A DNA stretch of 64,000 nt from Pseudomonadota bacterium (GTDB lineage Bacteria; Pseudomonadota; Gammaproteobacteria; Burkholderiales; Gallionellaceae): assembly GCA_021787435.1 (NCBI GenBank), contig JAJYLY010000003.1, forward strand, positions 1 through 64,000, read 5' to 3'. The number at the start of each line of letters is the position of its first letter. Within the stretch, counting starts at the first letter, position 1. Position numbers and translations under genes: made by a program. This document shows positions 27,201 to 36,204 of this stretch, in pieces. Under the pieces are notes generated by a model that saw nothing but the letters and a program-made list of their open reading frames with translations, was not told where the DNA came from and made no database searches.

Positions 27201-28562
27201 ATGAAGATGAACAAGATTCTGCTGGCCATCCTGGCGATGGGCACGACTGCAGGCGTTGCGCAAGCCCAAGTCAACCTAGTGAATAATGACGGATCTGAAT
27301 TGAGCGTATACGGCATTCTGGATGCAGGCATGGTTCAGATGACTGGCGCTGGCAACATCAGCCCGAATTTCGTGACCGGTGCTGTTCCTACTGCTTCGGC
27401 TGGTGCTCACGTTGGCACGGTGCGCGGCATGATGAACGGCGGCGAGTCTCAGTCCCGCTGGGGAATTAAGGGTTCTGAAGACCTGGGCGATGGCAACAAG
27501 GCCTTCTTCCAGTTGGAATCAGCAATCGATGTGGGCAGCGGCAATCTCGCTACCTCTGGTTTGTCCGGCAGCAACGGGGTTTCCGGTGTGGCTGCTACAC
27601 CTACACACAACATGATCGCAGACACTTCGCTGAACGGTCAGCTGTTCAACCGTAATGCGTTCATCGGCCTGTCCAACAAGGACATGGGCGCGGTGTCTTT
27701 CGGCCGCCAGAACAGCGTTCAATTGGACATGATCACCGCGACTGCTGGTGGTTATGATCCTGTGAATGCGCAGATGTTCTCGCCTATCAACTTCTCCGGC
27801 ACCTACGGCGGCGGCGGTGTAACCGACAATGCGCGCGTGGACAATGCAATCAAGTACGCCAACAAGTATGGCAACTTCAATGTGAACGCGATATATGCCT
27901 TTGGCGGCATGGCAGCAGCTTCGACTGCACGCAGCAATGCACAGTTGAATGCAGGCTATGAAGCGGATACTTTCGGTGTCCAGGCTGCTGTTCAGGAATC
28001 GCATGATACGACTGCCCTTAATCCCGGCACGATAGGTGCCAACGCAGCTGGCCCTTACACCATCAATGCGCAGTTCCTGAACCTGACTTCCTACATGCTG
28101 ACAGCTCGCTACAAAGTGACTGACCCGCTGATGCTGAAAGCTGGTATCGAGCGTATGGAATACAATGCGCCAAGTGACTTTTCTGCCGACAAGTCAATGA
28201 ACACCATCTACAGCTACACCATCGCGACCGCTTCTGCATTCGTTGGCCCGCAGAAAAACCTGAACGTGTACTGGCTGGGTGCTAACTACGATGTCTCTTC
28301 CAAGACCAAAGTTTCTGTCGGCTATTACGATGTAGAGCTTCCTTCCGGCACGGGCAATGGCGCTGGCGGTACTTATGCTACTAGCGGCAGCGACAAGTAT
28401 TTCTCGGCGATGGTTGAATACAACCTGAGCAAGAAGACCAATGTCTACGCTGCGTTCATGCAGGACAAGAAGTCGGGTGCGATGGCTTTCACTGGACCTG
28501 CGACCGCTTATGTACCCAACACCTTCAATACCTACGGTGCTGGTCTGCGCGTCAAGTTCTAA
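27201..28562 (+). CDS. Gram-negative general porin
   Basis: The 453-residue protein has a signal peptide (MKMNKILLAILAMGTTAGVAQA) and the start of the mature chain typical of betaproteobacterial trimeric porins (VYGILDAGMVQM). Porin features follow: SRWGIKGSEDLGDGNKAFFQ, NRNAFIGLSNKDMGAVSFGR, and a final strand ending in Phe (GAGLRVKF) recognised by the Bam machinery. It passively admits small solutes. A terminator follows closely. It stands alone with a long AT-rich upstream region, fitting high expression. Confidence 0.94.
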   Translation: MKMNKILLAILAMGTTAGVAQAQVNLVNNDGSELSVYGILDAGMVQMTGAGNISPNFVTGAVPTASAGAHVGTVRGMMNGGESQSRWGIKGSEDLGDGNKAFFQLESAIDVGSGNLATSGLSGSNGVSGVAATPTHNMIADTSLNGQLFNRNAFIGLSNKDMGAVSFGRQNSVQLDMITATAGGYDPVNAQMFSPINFSGTYGGGGVTDNARVDNAIKYANKYGNFNVNAIYAFGGMAAASTARSNAQLNAGYEADTFGVQAAVQESHDTTALNPGTIGANAAGPYTINAQFLNLTSYMLTARYKVTDPLMLKAGIERMEYNAPSDFSADKSMNTIYSYTIATASAFVGPQKNLNVYWLGANYDVSSKTKVSVGYYDVELPSGTGNGAGGTYATSGSDKYFSAMVEYNLSKKTNVYAAFMQDKKSGAMAFTGPATAYVPNTFNTYGAGLRVKF

Positions 28563-28600
28563 TCTGAAGCTGACTCAGGTCAGTTGAAGTTTGGAATGTC

Positions 28601-28634
28601 AAAACCCGTTGCGGCAACGCAGCGGGTTTTTTAT
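28601..28634 (+). terminator. Intrinsic terminator of the porin gene
   Basis: AACCCGTTGC and GCAGCGGGTT form a ten-base stem (one G-U) with loop GGCAAC, followed by TTTT and TT. It begins 38 bases after the porin stop. Confidence 0.88.
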
Positions 28635-28730
28635 TGACTAAGAAAATCCGGTCTAGCATACTTGTTATAATTTTCAACAAGAAATAAAAACGGAGTCGGA
28701 TTTCCGCCGCGTACGGGAGGAAGGCAGGCT

Positions 28731-29165
28731 GTGATTCTGGTGTTGGATGCGCGTATCATTATCAAGTGGTTCTTCCGCGATGAACCTGATGAACAGTATG
28801 CGCAGCAGGCCTTGCAGATATTGCAACTGATGGGCTCAGGGCAGGTGAGAGCTATACAGCCGCCTCACTTTATGGCCGAAGTGAGCGCCGTGCTGGCACG
28901 AGAAAAACCGGAACGTGCTCAGCCAGATATTGTCGATCTTTTGAATCTGGAGTGGCGGGTCGCAGACTCTGTTGCAGTTTATGCTGAAGCAATTTCGCTG
29001 GCCGTGAAGCTGGATCATCATTTGTTTGATACGTTTTATCATGCGGTTGCGTTGCACGAGCCGGATGCCACGCTGATCACTGCCGATGTGCGCTATTACA
29101 ACAAAGTCAGGGATGTCGGGCGCATTGCCCTGCTGGAGAATTTCTCGTTTGAAGATGTGCATTGA
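28731..29165 (+). CDS. PIN-domain protein, orphan VapC-like toxin
   Basis: The 144-residue protein has the PIN nuclease layout with all four acidic residues: Asp6 (LVLDARI), Glu50 (FMAEVSAVL), Asp100 (LFDTFYHAVAL) and Asp119 (LITADVRYY). VapC toxins cut tRNA or rRNA using Mg2+. It begins with GTG after GGGAGGAAGG. No antitoxin frame fits in the 96 bases between the porin terminator and its start, and none follows, so it is an orphan. It may have been left by loss of its antitoxin, or act in another role. Confidence 0.85.
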   Translation: MILVLDARIIIKWFFRDEPDEQYAQQALQILQLMGSGQVRAIQPPHFMAEVSAVLAREKPERAQPDIVDLLNLEWRVADSVAVYAEAISLAVKLDHHLFDTFYHAVALHEPDATLITADVRYYNKVRDVGRIALLENFSFEDVH

Positions 29166-29356
29166 TGTGGACAACTGTTTTTTAAGGTTCACCATGGCGC
29201 CAAACAACGTCGACCAAGTTGCTGGTTATCCGCGTCTGCTCGTGAGATTGCGTTTTCTAGAATCGCGAAGAGAGCTTTCCAGTTTCGCCTTGTATTTTTA
29301 TCTAGTTCGTGATTAAATTTTCAAAATGTTTTCTCAGTCTTTAACGAGGGGTATTT

Positions 29357-29809
29357 ATGAGCACCATAGACACACCAATGGCCCGCAGGTTGGTCGAAGT
29401 TGCTGCGATCCAAGGGGCTGCTATCATTGGACAGCCTGGTGGCTGGTCTGTCATGCTGAAGGTTGGCATGCAAGAAACCCCGCTCGGCACCCAGCGCACC
29501 GACAAGCCGCGCACCTGGCGCAGCCTGGATAGCTGTGTCCAGTACTTGCGCGACGAACTCAAGATCATCAAGGTGGACGGCATAGACGCCAGCAATTATA
29601 GCGCCGAAGCTGTTCATCACACCCAGCGGGGCAAGGCTGCCGCCGAACGCTTGCGCGCCGCGCATGAGGCTGCGGCCTATAAGCAGTGGCTTGACCGAGA
29701 GGTTCAGGAGGCCATCGACGACAGTGCACCCAGTATTCCCCATGCCGAAGTCATGGAATCTGCTCAGGCAGTCATCGATAAGGCGCGAAAGGCAAAGGCG
29801 GCAGAGTGA
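29357..29809 (+). CDS. Two-part antitoxin: ParC-like N-terminal region plus RelB/ParD-type tail
   Basis: The 150-residue protein appears to combine two parts. The N-terminal half (to about residue 78: AAIIGQPGGWSVMLKVGMQE, then YLRDELKIIKVDGID) resembles plasmid ParC-type partition-associated proteins. The C-terminal half has a helix and VQEAIDDSAPSIPHAEVM, like the toxin-binding tail of RelB/ParD-type antitoxins. The stop overlaps the toxin start by four bases (GTGA), a typical antitoxin-first arrangement. It would repress its own operon and neutralise the RelE-like toxin. The domain assignment is by recognition and moderately certain. Confidence 0.75.
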   Translation: MSTIDTPMARRLVEVAAIQGAAIIGQPGGWSVMLKVGMQETPLGTQRTDKPRTWRSLDSCVQYLRDELKIIKVDGIDASNYSAEAVHHTQRGKAAAERLRAAHEAAAYKQWLDREVQEAIDDSAPSIPHAEVMESAQAVIDKARKAKAAE

Positions 29810-30078
29810 GCGTAACTTGGCGGCCCAGGGCCGGGGCCGATCTGTTGGCAATCGTGCAGCACATCGCCGCAGACAACCCGGACGCCGCGCAGGCTCTGAA
29901 GGACGCCATCGAAGGCAAAGCCGCCGGTTTGGCTGTACACCCGAAGCTGTACCGCCAGGGGCGCGTTAACGGCACGCGGGAACTGCCCGCGCACCCCAAC
30001 TATATCGTGATTTACCGGATTGTCGGCAAGACCGTTGAAGTGCTCCGCGTCAAGCACGTGGCGCAGAAATGGCCTTGA
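29806..30078 (+). CDS. RelE/ParE family toxin
   Basis: This 90-residue protein has the small basic RelE/ParE fold: an N-terminal WRPRAGADLLAIVQHIA helix region, then RELPAHPNYIVIYRI and a C-terminal VEVLRVKHVAQKWP strand, which is strongly typical. Members either cut mRNA on the ribosome or poison gyrase; the branch cannot be decided. It begins with GTG and is translationally coupled to the antitoxin. The pair looks plasmid-derived in type, but no plasmid or integrase gene is near. Confidence 0.9.
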   Translation: MSVTWRPRAGADLLAIVQHIAADNPDAAQALKDAIEGKAAGLAVHPKLYRQGRVNGTRELPAHPNYIVIYRIVGKTVEVLRVKHVAQKWP

Positions 30079-30237
30079 GTGAAAGCGGGAAATCATCGTG
30101 GCACAGGGATGATCGAGTTCCCTTCGTTCGTTTGAGCGGGGATGAAAGAGCTCGTCATGGATGAAATTTTGTTAATCTTGAGCTTTGAATGATTGTGTTA
30201 TTTTGTGGTCGATATTGAGGCTAAACTAGAGGGACGG

Positions 30238-30924
30238 ATGGCAAGAATTCTGGTCATTGAAGATGACGCGATCACTGCGCAGGAGATCGTGAACGAACTT
30301 GTCAGCCACGACTTCGAGGTCGAATGGGCGAGTAGCGGCAATGAGGGGCTGGCGCGAGCGCTCACCGGAAGCCACGACCTGATCACGCTGGACCGCATGC
30401 TGCCCGCGATGAACGGGCTGTCCATCGTCACAGCACTGAGGGAAAAAAAGATAGACACGCCCGTGCTGATGATCAGCGCATTGAGCGACGTGGACGAGCG
30501 GGTGGACGGATTGCGCGCGGGCGGCGACGATTACATGGTCAAGCCTTTCGCGCCTGAGGAAATGGCGGCAAGGGTGGAAGTGTTGTTGAGAAGACGCAAT
30601 CTTCCCGCGCGTGAACTCAAGCTGCGCGTGTCCGATCTCGAGCTTGACCTTGTGGCAAGACAGGTCATGCGCGCGGACAAGGTGCTGGAACTGTTGCCGA
30701 CTGAGTTTCGCCTGCTGGAATACATGATGCGCAATTCGGGGCAGATACTCACGCGCACCATGCTTTTCGAATCTGTCTGGGGTTATCACTTCGATCCCGG
30801 CACCAATATCATCGACGTGCACATTGCGCGCCTGCGTCGTAAGGTGGACACGCAGAACCTGTCGCCGCTCATACACACGGTGCGTGGATCGGGCTATACG
30901 TTGAGTGATCATTTCGCCAAGTGA
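30238..30924 (+). CDS. OmpR-family response regulator
   Basis: The 228-residue regulator has an N-terminal receiver domain (acid pocket IEDD, phosphorylated Asp52 in LITLDRMLP, conserved Lys in MVKPFAPEE) and a C-terminal winged-helix DNA-binding domain (LLPTEFRLLEYMMRNSGQ, VHIARLRRKVD). It starts at ATG 30238 behind GAGGG and overlaps the histidine kinase by four bases (GTGA). The downstream RND efflux genes on the same strand are its likely targets, as in CusRS- or BaeSR-type systems; this is inferred from position. Confidence 0.94.
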   Translation: MARILVIEDDAITAQEIVNELVSHDFEVEWASSGNEGLARALTGSHDLITLDRMLPAMNGLSIVTALREKKIDTPVLMISALSDVDERVDGLRAGGDDYMVKPFAPEEMAARVEVLLRRRNLPARELKLRVSDLELDLVARQVMRADKVLELLPTEFRLLEYMMRNSGQILTRTMLFESVWGYHFDPGTNIIDVHIARLRRKVDTQNLSPLIHTVRGSGYTLSDHFAK

Positions 30925-32288
30925 GCATTTCCTCTAAAGTTTCGCGCACGGTCGTATTCAGGCTGACGCTGTTCTACAGTCTGTTTTTCGCGCTGTGTGT
31001 GGTCATGCTGCTGGGTTTTGTGTATTGGCAGACCGCCCGCGAAATGAATCGGCGCGTTGATCAGATACTGACTCTGGAAAGGCGACATTTCGTTTCGCTG
31101 TCGGCAGATCGCCTGCCGGATGAAATAGAAAGATCTGTATCGCGAGACCAGCGCCACGTTTATCTGTATGGCTTGTTTTCACCGGACGGGCATCCGATCG
31201 CAGGCAACATGGATCAGCTGCCAGGCGGCATTCCGATGAATGGCGGGATTTACCAGGTCGATCTTCTGGTGCGTAACATTCAGGCGGATCCGCTTTCCGC
31301 GCGCGTGATGATACACAGGCTGGGTACGGGGGAGTTTTTGCTGCTAGGGCACGATGTGAAGCAGCTCATCGAGTTTGGCGATCTGATGAAGATCACTTTC
31401 GCTTGGGGGGGGACGCTCACCATCCTGCTGGGTCTGATGTTCGGGGTGTTTCTGAGCGCTCACCCGCTGCGCAGGATAGAGCAGATTCAGAAAGTGTGCG
31501 AGCTCATCATGCTGGGCGATATTAAACAGCGGCTGCCGGTCGGTAAGCGCAACGACGAGCTAGACATGCTGGCCGCAATCGTCAATCGTATGCTCGACGA
31601 GATCGAGAGGTTGATGTCGGAGATCAAGGGGGCGGGGGACAACATCGCGCACGACCTGCGCACACCGTTGACCCGCCTGCGGGTGCTGCTCTATAGGGTG
31701 CAGCAGCAGCTGGGGGATGCGCCCGTGCAGCGGCCCATGGTCGATCAGGCGATCACCGAGGTGGATTCGCTGCTGTTGAGATTTCGCGCGCTACTGCGCA
31801 TCTCCGAAATCGAGAACAAGCAGAGGCGCGCAGGTTTCAAGACCATCCGCCTTCAGGATATTTTGGAACAGGCGGTCAGCCTGATTGCGCCGCTCGCGGA
31901 AGAAAAATCGATACAGTTGTCGCTGAAGACCGCGACAGTCAATCCCATACACGGCGATGGCGAACTGCTGGTCGAGGCGATGATCAACCTTCTGGACAAT
32001 GCGATCAAGTTCACTCCCGCCGACGGAAGGATTGAAGTGCGACTGACGCACGATGCAAATGGGCCGCGCATCGACATCATCGACAGCGGAATCGGCATCA
32101 GGGAAAGCGAAAAGATTCTGGTGCTGAATCGCTTTTATCGCAGTGAGAATGATTTGAACCTTCCGGGCTATGGCCTGGGCCTTGCAATCGTGATGGCGAT
32201 CATCAAGCTGCACGGCTTCGGGCTTGAGCTTTCTGACGCTGGACCCGGTACGCGCGTGACGATATTCTGCTGGCCGCACAGCATTTAG
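30921..32288 (+). CDS. Sensor histidine kinase
   Basis: The 455-residue membrane kinase has a first helix (about residues 10-38), a periplasmic sensor region of about 120 residues, a second helix (about 155-178), a HAMP linker, a HisKA domain with the phosphorylated His244 in IAHDLRTPLTRLR, and a HATPase domain with N (NLLDNAIKF), G1 (DSGIGI) and G2 (GYGLGLAIV) boxes. It begins with GTG overlapping the regulator stop. The periplasmic region has no recognisable metal-binding cluster, so the signal is unknown. Confidence 0.93.
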   Translation: MSISSKVSRTVVFRLTLFYSLFFALCVVMLLGFVYWQTAREMNRRVDQILTLERRHFVSLSADRLPDEIERSVSRDQRHVYLYGLFSPDGHPIAGNMDQLPGGIPMNGGIYQVDLLVRNIQADPLSARVMIHRLGTGEFLLLGHDVKQLIEFGDLMKITFAWGGTLTILLGLMFGVFLSAHPLRRIEQIQKVCELIMLGDIKQRLPVGKRNDELDMLAAIVNRMLDEIERLMSEIKGAGDNIAHDLRTPLTRLRVLLYRVQQQLGDAPVQRPMVDQAITEVDSLLLRFRALLRISEIENKQRRAGFKTIRLQDILEQAVSLIAPLAEEKSIQLSLKTATVNPIHGDGELLVEAMINLLDNAIKFTPADGRIEVRLTHDANGPRIDIIDSGIGIRESEKILVLNRFYRSENDLNLPGYGLGLAIVMAIIKLHGFGLELSDAGPGTRVTIFCWPHSI

Positions 32289-32352
32289 ACAGGATAGATG
32301 CCATCCCTGATGGCAGGCGGGCATCTCAATTCATCGACAGGAGTGGGTTAGC

Positions 32353-35300
32353 ATGTTATGGATTGTACGGATCGCACTGAACCGCCCCTACACTTTCATA
32401 GTGCTGGCGCTGTTGATTCTGATCATAGGTCCGCTAGTCTATGTGAACATGCGCACGGACATCTTTCCGGACATCAGGGTGCCGGTGGTGAGTGTGGTCT
32501 GGGCCTATAACGGATTGCCGCCGGATGACATGTCCGATCGCATTGTCACCTACTATGAACGGCAGCTTTCAACCGCAGTAAACGACATCGAGCACATCGA
32601 GTCGCAGTCATTGCCAGGCATGGCTGTCGTGAAGATTTTCTTTCAGCCCGACGTTAACATCAATGCCGCGGTGAGCCAGGTTACCGCACTTTCGCAGACG
32701 GTGCTGAAGCGTCTTCCGCCGGGCATCACGCCGCCCCTGGTCTTGAGTTACAACGCCTCCAGCGTGCCTGTGATGCAGCTTGCGCTTTCAAGCGACACGC
32801 TGCTCGACAATCAGCTTTTTGATCTTGCGAACAACTTCATCCGCCCGATACTGGCCCAGGTGCGCGCGGCGATCCCTTCTCCCTATGGCGGAAAGAACAG
32901 ACAGGTTCAGGTGGATCTGGACATGCAGGCGCTGCGCTCAAAAGGACTGACGCCTAACGATGTGACCGCAGCCATCCTGAAGCAGAATCTGATCATCCCC
33001 GCGGGCACCGAAAAGATAGGGCGTTACGAATTCAACGTGAAACTCAACTCGAGCCCTAAAGTATTGGACGAACTCAACGATCTTCCGGTCAAGTCGGTCA
33101 AAGGCTCGGCTATTCTGTTGCGCGATGTGGCGCATGTTTGGGACGGATATTCACCTCAGCAGAACATGGTGCGGGTGAACGGGAAGCATTCCGTGCTGAC
33201 CACGATACAGAAAAACGGCAGCGCCTCCACGCTCGACATCATCCAAAACGTCAAGGCGCTGTTGCCGCGCGTGATGGCGGGTTCGCCGCCCGGGTTGATT
33301 CTCAAGGTGGTCGGGGATCAGTCGGTGTTCGTCAAGTCTGCGGTGAGCGGCGTCATCCGCGAGGGGGTGATCGCTGCCGCACTCACCGGATTGATGATAT
33401 TGCTATTTCTGGGCAGCTGGCGCTCCACGCTGATCATTGCGATATCGATTCCGCTGGCAGTGCTCTCGGCGATCATCGCGCTGGCAGCAGCCGGGCAGAC
33501 GCTTAACATCATGACGCTGGGCGGACTTGCGCTCGCGGTGGGGATACTGGTCGACGATGCCACGGTGACGATAGAGAACATGAACTGGCATCTGGAGAGC
33601 GGCAAGCATGTGGAGGCATCCATCATGGACGGTGCGCACCAGATCGTGGTGCCCGCGTTCGTGTCGCTGCTTTGCATCTGCATCGTTTTCATTCCGATGT
33701 TTTTTCTCGAAGGTGTTGCCAAATATCTTTTCGTGCCATTGGCCGAAGCAGTGATGTTCTCGATGATCGCCTCCTTCATCCTGTCGCGCACGCTGGTGCC
33801 GACGCTTGCCAAGTATCTTTTGCGTTCACACGCGCAGCAGGGTGCGCAGGAAGTCAAATCCAGAAATCCGCTGGTCAGATTTCAGTCCGGCTTTGAAAGA
33901 GTATTCAATCATATACGGGCAAAATACAAGGAACTGCTGCGTCTTGCGCTTTCCCGCCGTCCGGCTTTCATCGCCGGCTTTCTGGGCTTCGTGCTGGTTT
34001 CCTTCTTGCTGGTGCCATGGCTTGGGCGCAATTTTTTCCCCGAGGTGGATGCGGGAGAGATTAAGCTGCATGTGCGCGCGCCGACCGGCACAAGAATCGA
34101 GGAGACGGCCCGCCTGTGTGACGAGATCGAGAATCGGATCAGGCATCTGATTCCGGCGGGCGAGATCAGGAACGTCGTGGATAACATCGGGCTGCCCGTG
34201 AGCGGGATCAATCTCACCTACAGCAACTCATCTCCTGTGGGGCCTGCCGATGCGGATATCCTGATTTCGCTCAATAGAGGGCACCGTCCGACAGCGCAAT
34301 ATGTGAAGTTGCTGCGCGCTCACCTTGCTGACGATTTCCCTGGTGCATCCTTCGCATTTCTGCCGGCCGACATCGTGAGCCAGATACTGAATTTCGGCAT
34401 GCCGGCACCGATCAACGTGCAGGTGGTGGGCTTTAACCGTGCGGCCAACCGGGAATATGCGGCGACAATTCTGAGCCGCATCAGCAGGGTGCCGGGCCTA
34501 GTCGATGTGCGCATCCAGCAGGCATTCAACCAGCCGGAGCTCGATGTGGTCGTGAACCGCACAAGGGCAAGGGAGCTGGGTCTGACCCAGAGCGATGTCG
34601 CAACCAATCTACTGGTGGCACTCTCGGGAAGTTTGCAGACAGCGCCCAACTTCTGGGTGAATCCGGACAACAAGGTTTCCTATCCCGTGGTCGTGCAGGT
34701 GCCGCAGTTCCGCCTTGATACGCTGAACGACCTGCAGAACATTCCGGTCTCGGCGGGTAACGCTAAGACACAGCAATCTGAACTCCTGGGTTCGCTTGCG
34801 ACCGTCACCATGGGGCAAGGTGAGGCCGTGGTTTCCCATTACGACGTTGAGCCGACCATAGACATATACGGCTCAGCCCAAGAGCGCGACCTAGGCGCGG
34901 TGGCGAAAGACATCGGGAGGATACTGAAAGATACTGCGAAAGAGGTGCCAAAGGGTTCATACGTCGTGATCCGCGGGCAGGTAAAGGCGATGGACGAGTC
35001 CTACAGGGGGTTGTTGTTTGGTCTTTTGGGTGCGATCGTTCTGATCTATCTTTTGATCGTGGTCAACTTCCAGTCGTGGCTTGATCCTTTCGTGATCATC
35101 ACCGCACTGCCCGCAGCGCTGGCGGGCATCGTGTGGATGCTTTTCCTGACCCATACCACCTTGTCCGTTCCCGCCTTGATAGGCTCCATCATGTGCATGG
35201 GGGTTGCGACGGCAAACAGCATACTGGTGGTGAGCTTCGCGCGCGAGCGGATGCGAGAGGGGGATAGCGGCATGACAGCGGCGCTTGAGGCGGGGTTTAT

Positions 35301-35526
35301 ACGCTTTCGTCCCGTATTGATGACAGCGCTTGCGATGGTGATAGGCATGACGCCCATGGCGTTAGGCCTGGGCGAAGGCGGCGAGCAAAATGCGCCGCTG
35401 GGTCGCGCCGTGATAGGCGGGCTTGCCTTTGCGACCGTTGCCACGCTGTTTTTCGTGCCGGTAATATTCAGTCTGGTGCACAAGGCGCACGAGCATGTTG
35501 CGGAAATCATGCATCACCCCGTCTGA
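32353..35526 (+). CDS. RND efflux permease, twin A (DD relay)
   Basis: The 1057-residue permease has the standard RND layout with two periplasmic loops between helix blocks. The helix-4 relay motif is GILVDDATVTIEN (Asp401, Asp402), both aspartates present as in AcrB. It is closely similar over its whole length to the permease at 36205-39402. It follows the histidine kinase by 64 bases and is separated from the other permease by a small gene. Sharing of one adaptor and one outer-membrane factor, encoded after the second permease, suggests a heteromeric pump like MdtBC. Substrate is unknown. Confidence 0.92.
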   Translation: MLWIVRIALNRPYTFIVLALLILIIGPLVYVNMRTDIFPDIRVPVVSVVWAYNGLPPDDMSDRIVTYYERQLSTAVNDIEHIESQSLPGMAVVKIFFQPDVNINAAVSQVTALSQTVLKRLPPGITPPLVLSYNASSVPVMQLALSSDTLLDNQLFDLANNFIRPILAQVRAAIPSPYGGKNRQVQVDLDMQALRSKGLTPNDVTAAILKQNLIIPAGTEKIGRYEFNVKLNSSPKVLDELNDLPVKSVKGSAILLRDVAHVWDGYSPQQNMVRVNGKHSVLTTIQKNGSASTLDIIQNVKALLPRVMAGSPPGLILKVVGDQSVFVKSAVSGVIREGVIAAALTGLMILLFLGSWRSTLIIAISIPLAVLSAIIALAAAGQTLNIMTLGGLALAVGILVDDATVTIENMNWHLESGKHVEASIMDGAHQIVVPAFVSLLCICIVFIPMFFLEGVAKYLFVPLAEAVMFSMIASFILSRTLVPTLAKYLLRSHAQQGAQEVKSRNPLVRFQSGFERVFNHIRAKYKELLRLALSRRPAFIAGFLGFVLVSFLLVPWLGRNFFPEVDAGEIKLHVRAPTGTRIEETARLCDEIENRIRHLIPAGEIRNVVDNIGLPVSGINLTYSNSSPVGPADADILISLNRGHRPTAQYVKLLRAHLADDFPGASFAFLPADIVSQILNFGMPAPINVQVVGFNRAANREYAATILSRISRVPGLVDVRIQQAFNQPELDVVVNRTRARELGLTQSDVATNLLVALSGSLQTAPNFWVNPDNKVSYPVVVQVPQFRLDTLNDLQNIPVSAGNAKTQQSELLGSLATVTMGQGEAVVSHYDVEPTIDIYGSAQERDLGAVAKDIGRILKDTAKEVPKGSYVVIRGQVKAMDESYRGLLFGLLGAIVLIYLLIVVNFQSWLDPFVIITALPAALAGIVWMLFLTHTTLSVPALIGSIMCMGVATANSILVVSFARERMREGDSGMTAALEAGFIRFRPVLMTALAMVIGMTPMALGLGEGGEQNAPLGRAVIGGLAFATVATLFFVPVIFSLVHKAHEHVAEIMHHPV

Positions 35527-35591
35527 TTTCGGGGCTTGCCGTGGTAACGTGGATGTTTTTTCTTGTAATAATGAATCAATGAGGAGTTGAT

Positions 35592-36005
35592 ATGAAATTG
35601 GAAAAAGAAGTGGAAGAGCTCATCGGGATGATGGTGAAACTGAAGACAGAAGGCGAACTCACCGAAAAGCAGGCATCTAAGCTTGCAAAGGTGGAGGCTC
35701 AACTGGCTGCCTTAAACGTTGCGCATCCTGGCATCATAGAGCATGTGCGCAGGGATGTCGCGCAAGGCATGGCATTGCTGGGGCACAAGAATGCTCAGAA
35801 AGGACTTTCCCTAGCTAGAAAAAAACTCTTCCCGCTAGCTGTCAGGACTAGCCTGGGCTTGGTCGTCAGTGGGGCTGACATCGAAAAACTCAATCGCGAA
35901 GGGGCTGCCATCGGCCGCCATACGCTCATAGCATTGGAGCAAAATAAACTCTGCGCGCGTCTGGACAATGGCGATGTGATCCTGCCGTGGGCCTGGGCGA
36001 CCTGA
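35592..36005 (+). CDS. Hypothetical protein between the RND twins
   Basis: The 137-residue protein is cytoplasmic with no signal or membrane helix. Its first third is charged and helical (EVEELIGMMVKLKTEGELTEKQASKLAKVEAQ is split by family-neutral residues), probably a coiled coil. The rest is mixed and ends in LDNGDVILPWAWAT. The ribosome binding site GAGGAG lies just before ATG 35592. No family is recognised. Its place between two pump genes in one run may be by chance or may mean an accessory role. Confidence 0.6.
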   Translation: MKLEKEVEELIGMMVKLKTEGELTEKQASKLAKVEAQLAALNVAHPGIIEHVRRDVAQGMALLGHKNAQKGLSLARKKLFPLAVRTSLGLVVSGADIEKLNREGAAIGRHTLIALEQNKLCARLDNGDVILPWAWAT

Positions 36006-36204
36006 ATCGTTTTTAGCGCAGATGCGCTGCGCTTGCCTGAGATATTTCCATTGCAATCAATGTTCAACTGATAGCTCAAGGTTAATTAAACTTTGTTAAT
36101 ATTCCGTCTGAATTTGCATACTTGGGTACAATGCCGCAGCTTTGGCAATCCGTGAGCATGGGCGGACGGCTGAGAAAATATCTTTAAAACTGGAGTAGCC
36201 TTAT

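Noticed and set aside
36015..36033. Terminator hairpin AGCGCAG/CTGCGCT after the small gene between the RND twins
   Set aside because: The stem is short and no T-run follows it on the plus strand, so it is not a convincing terminator.
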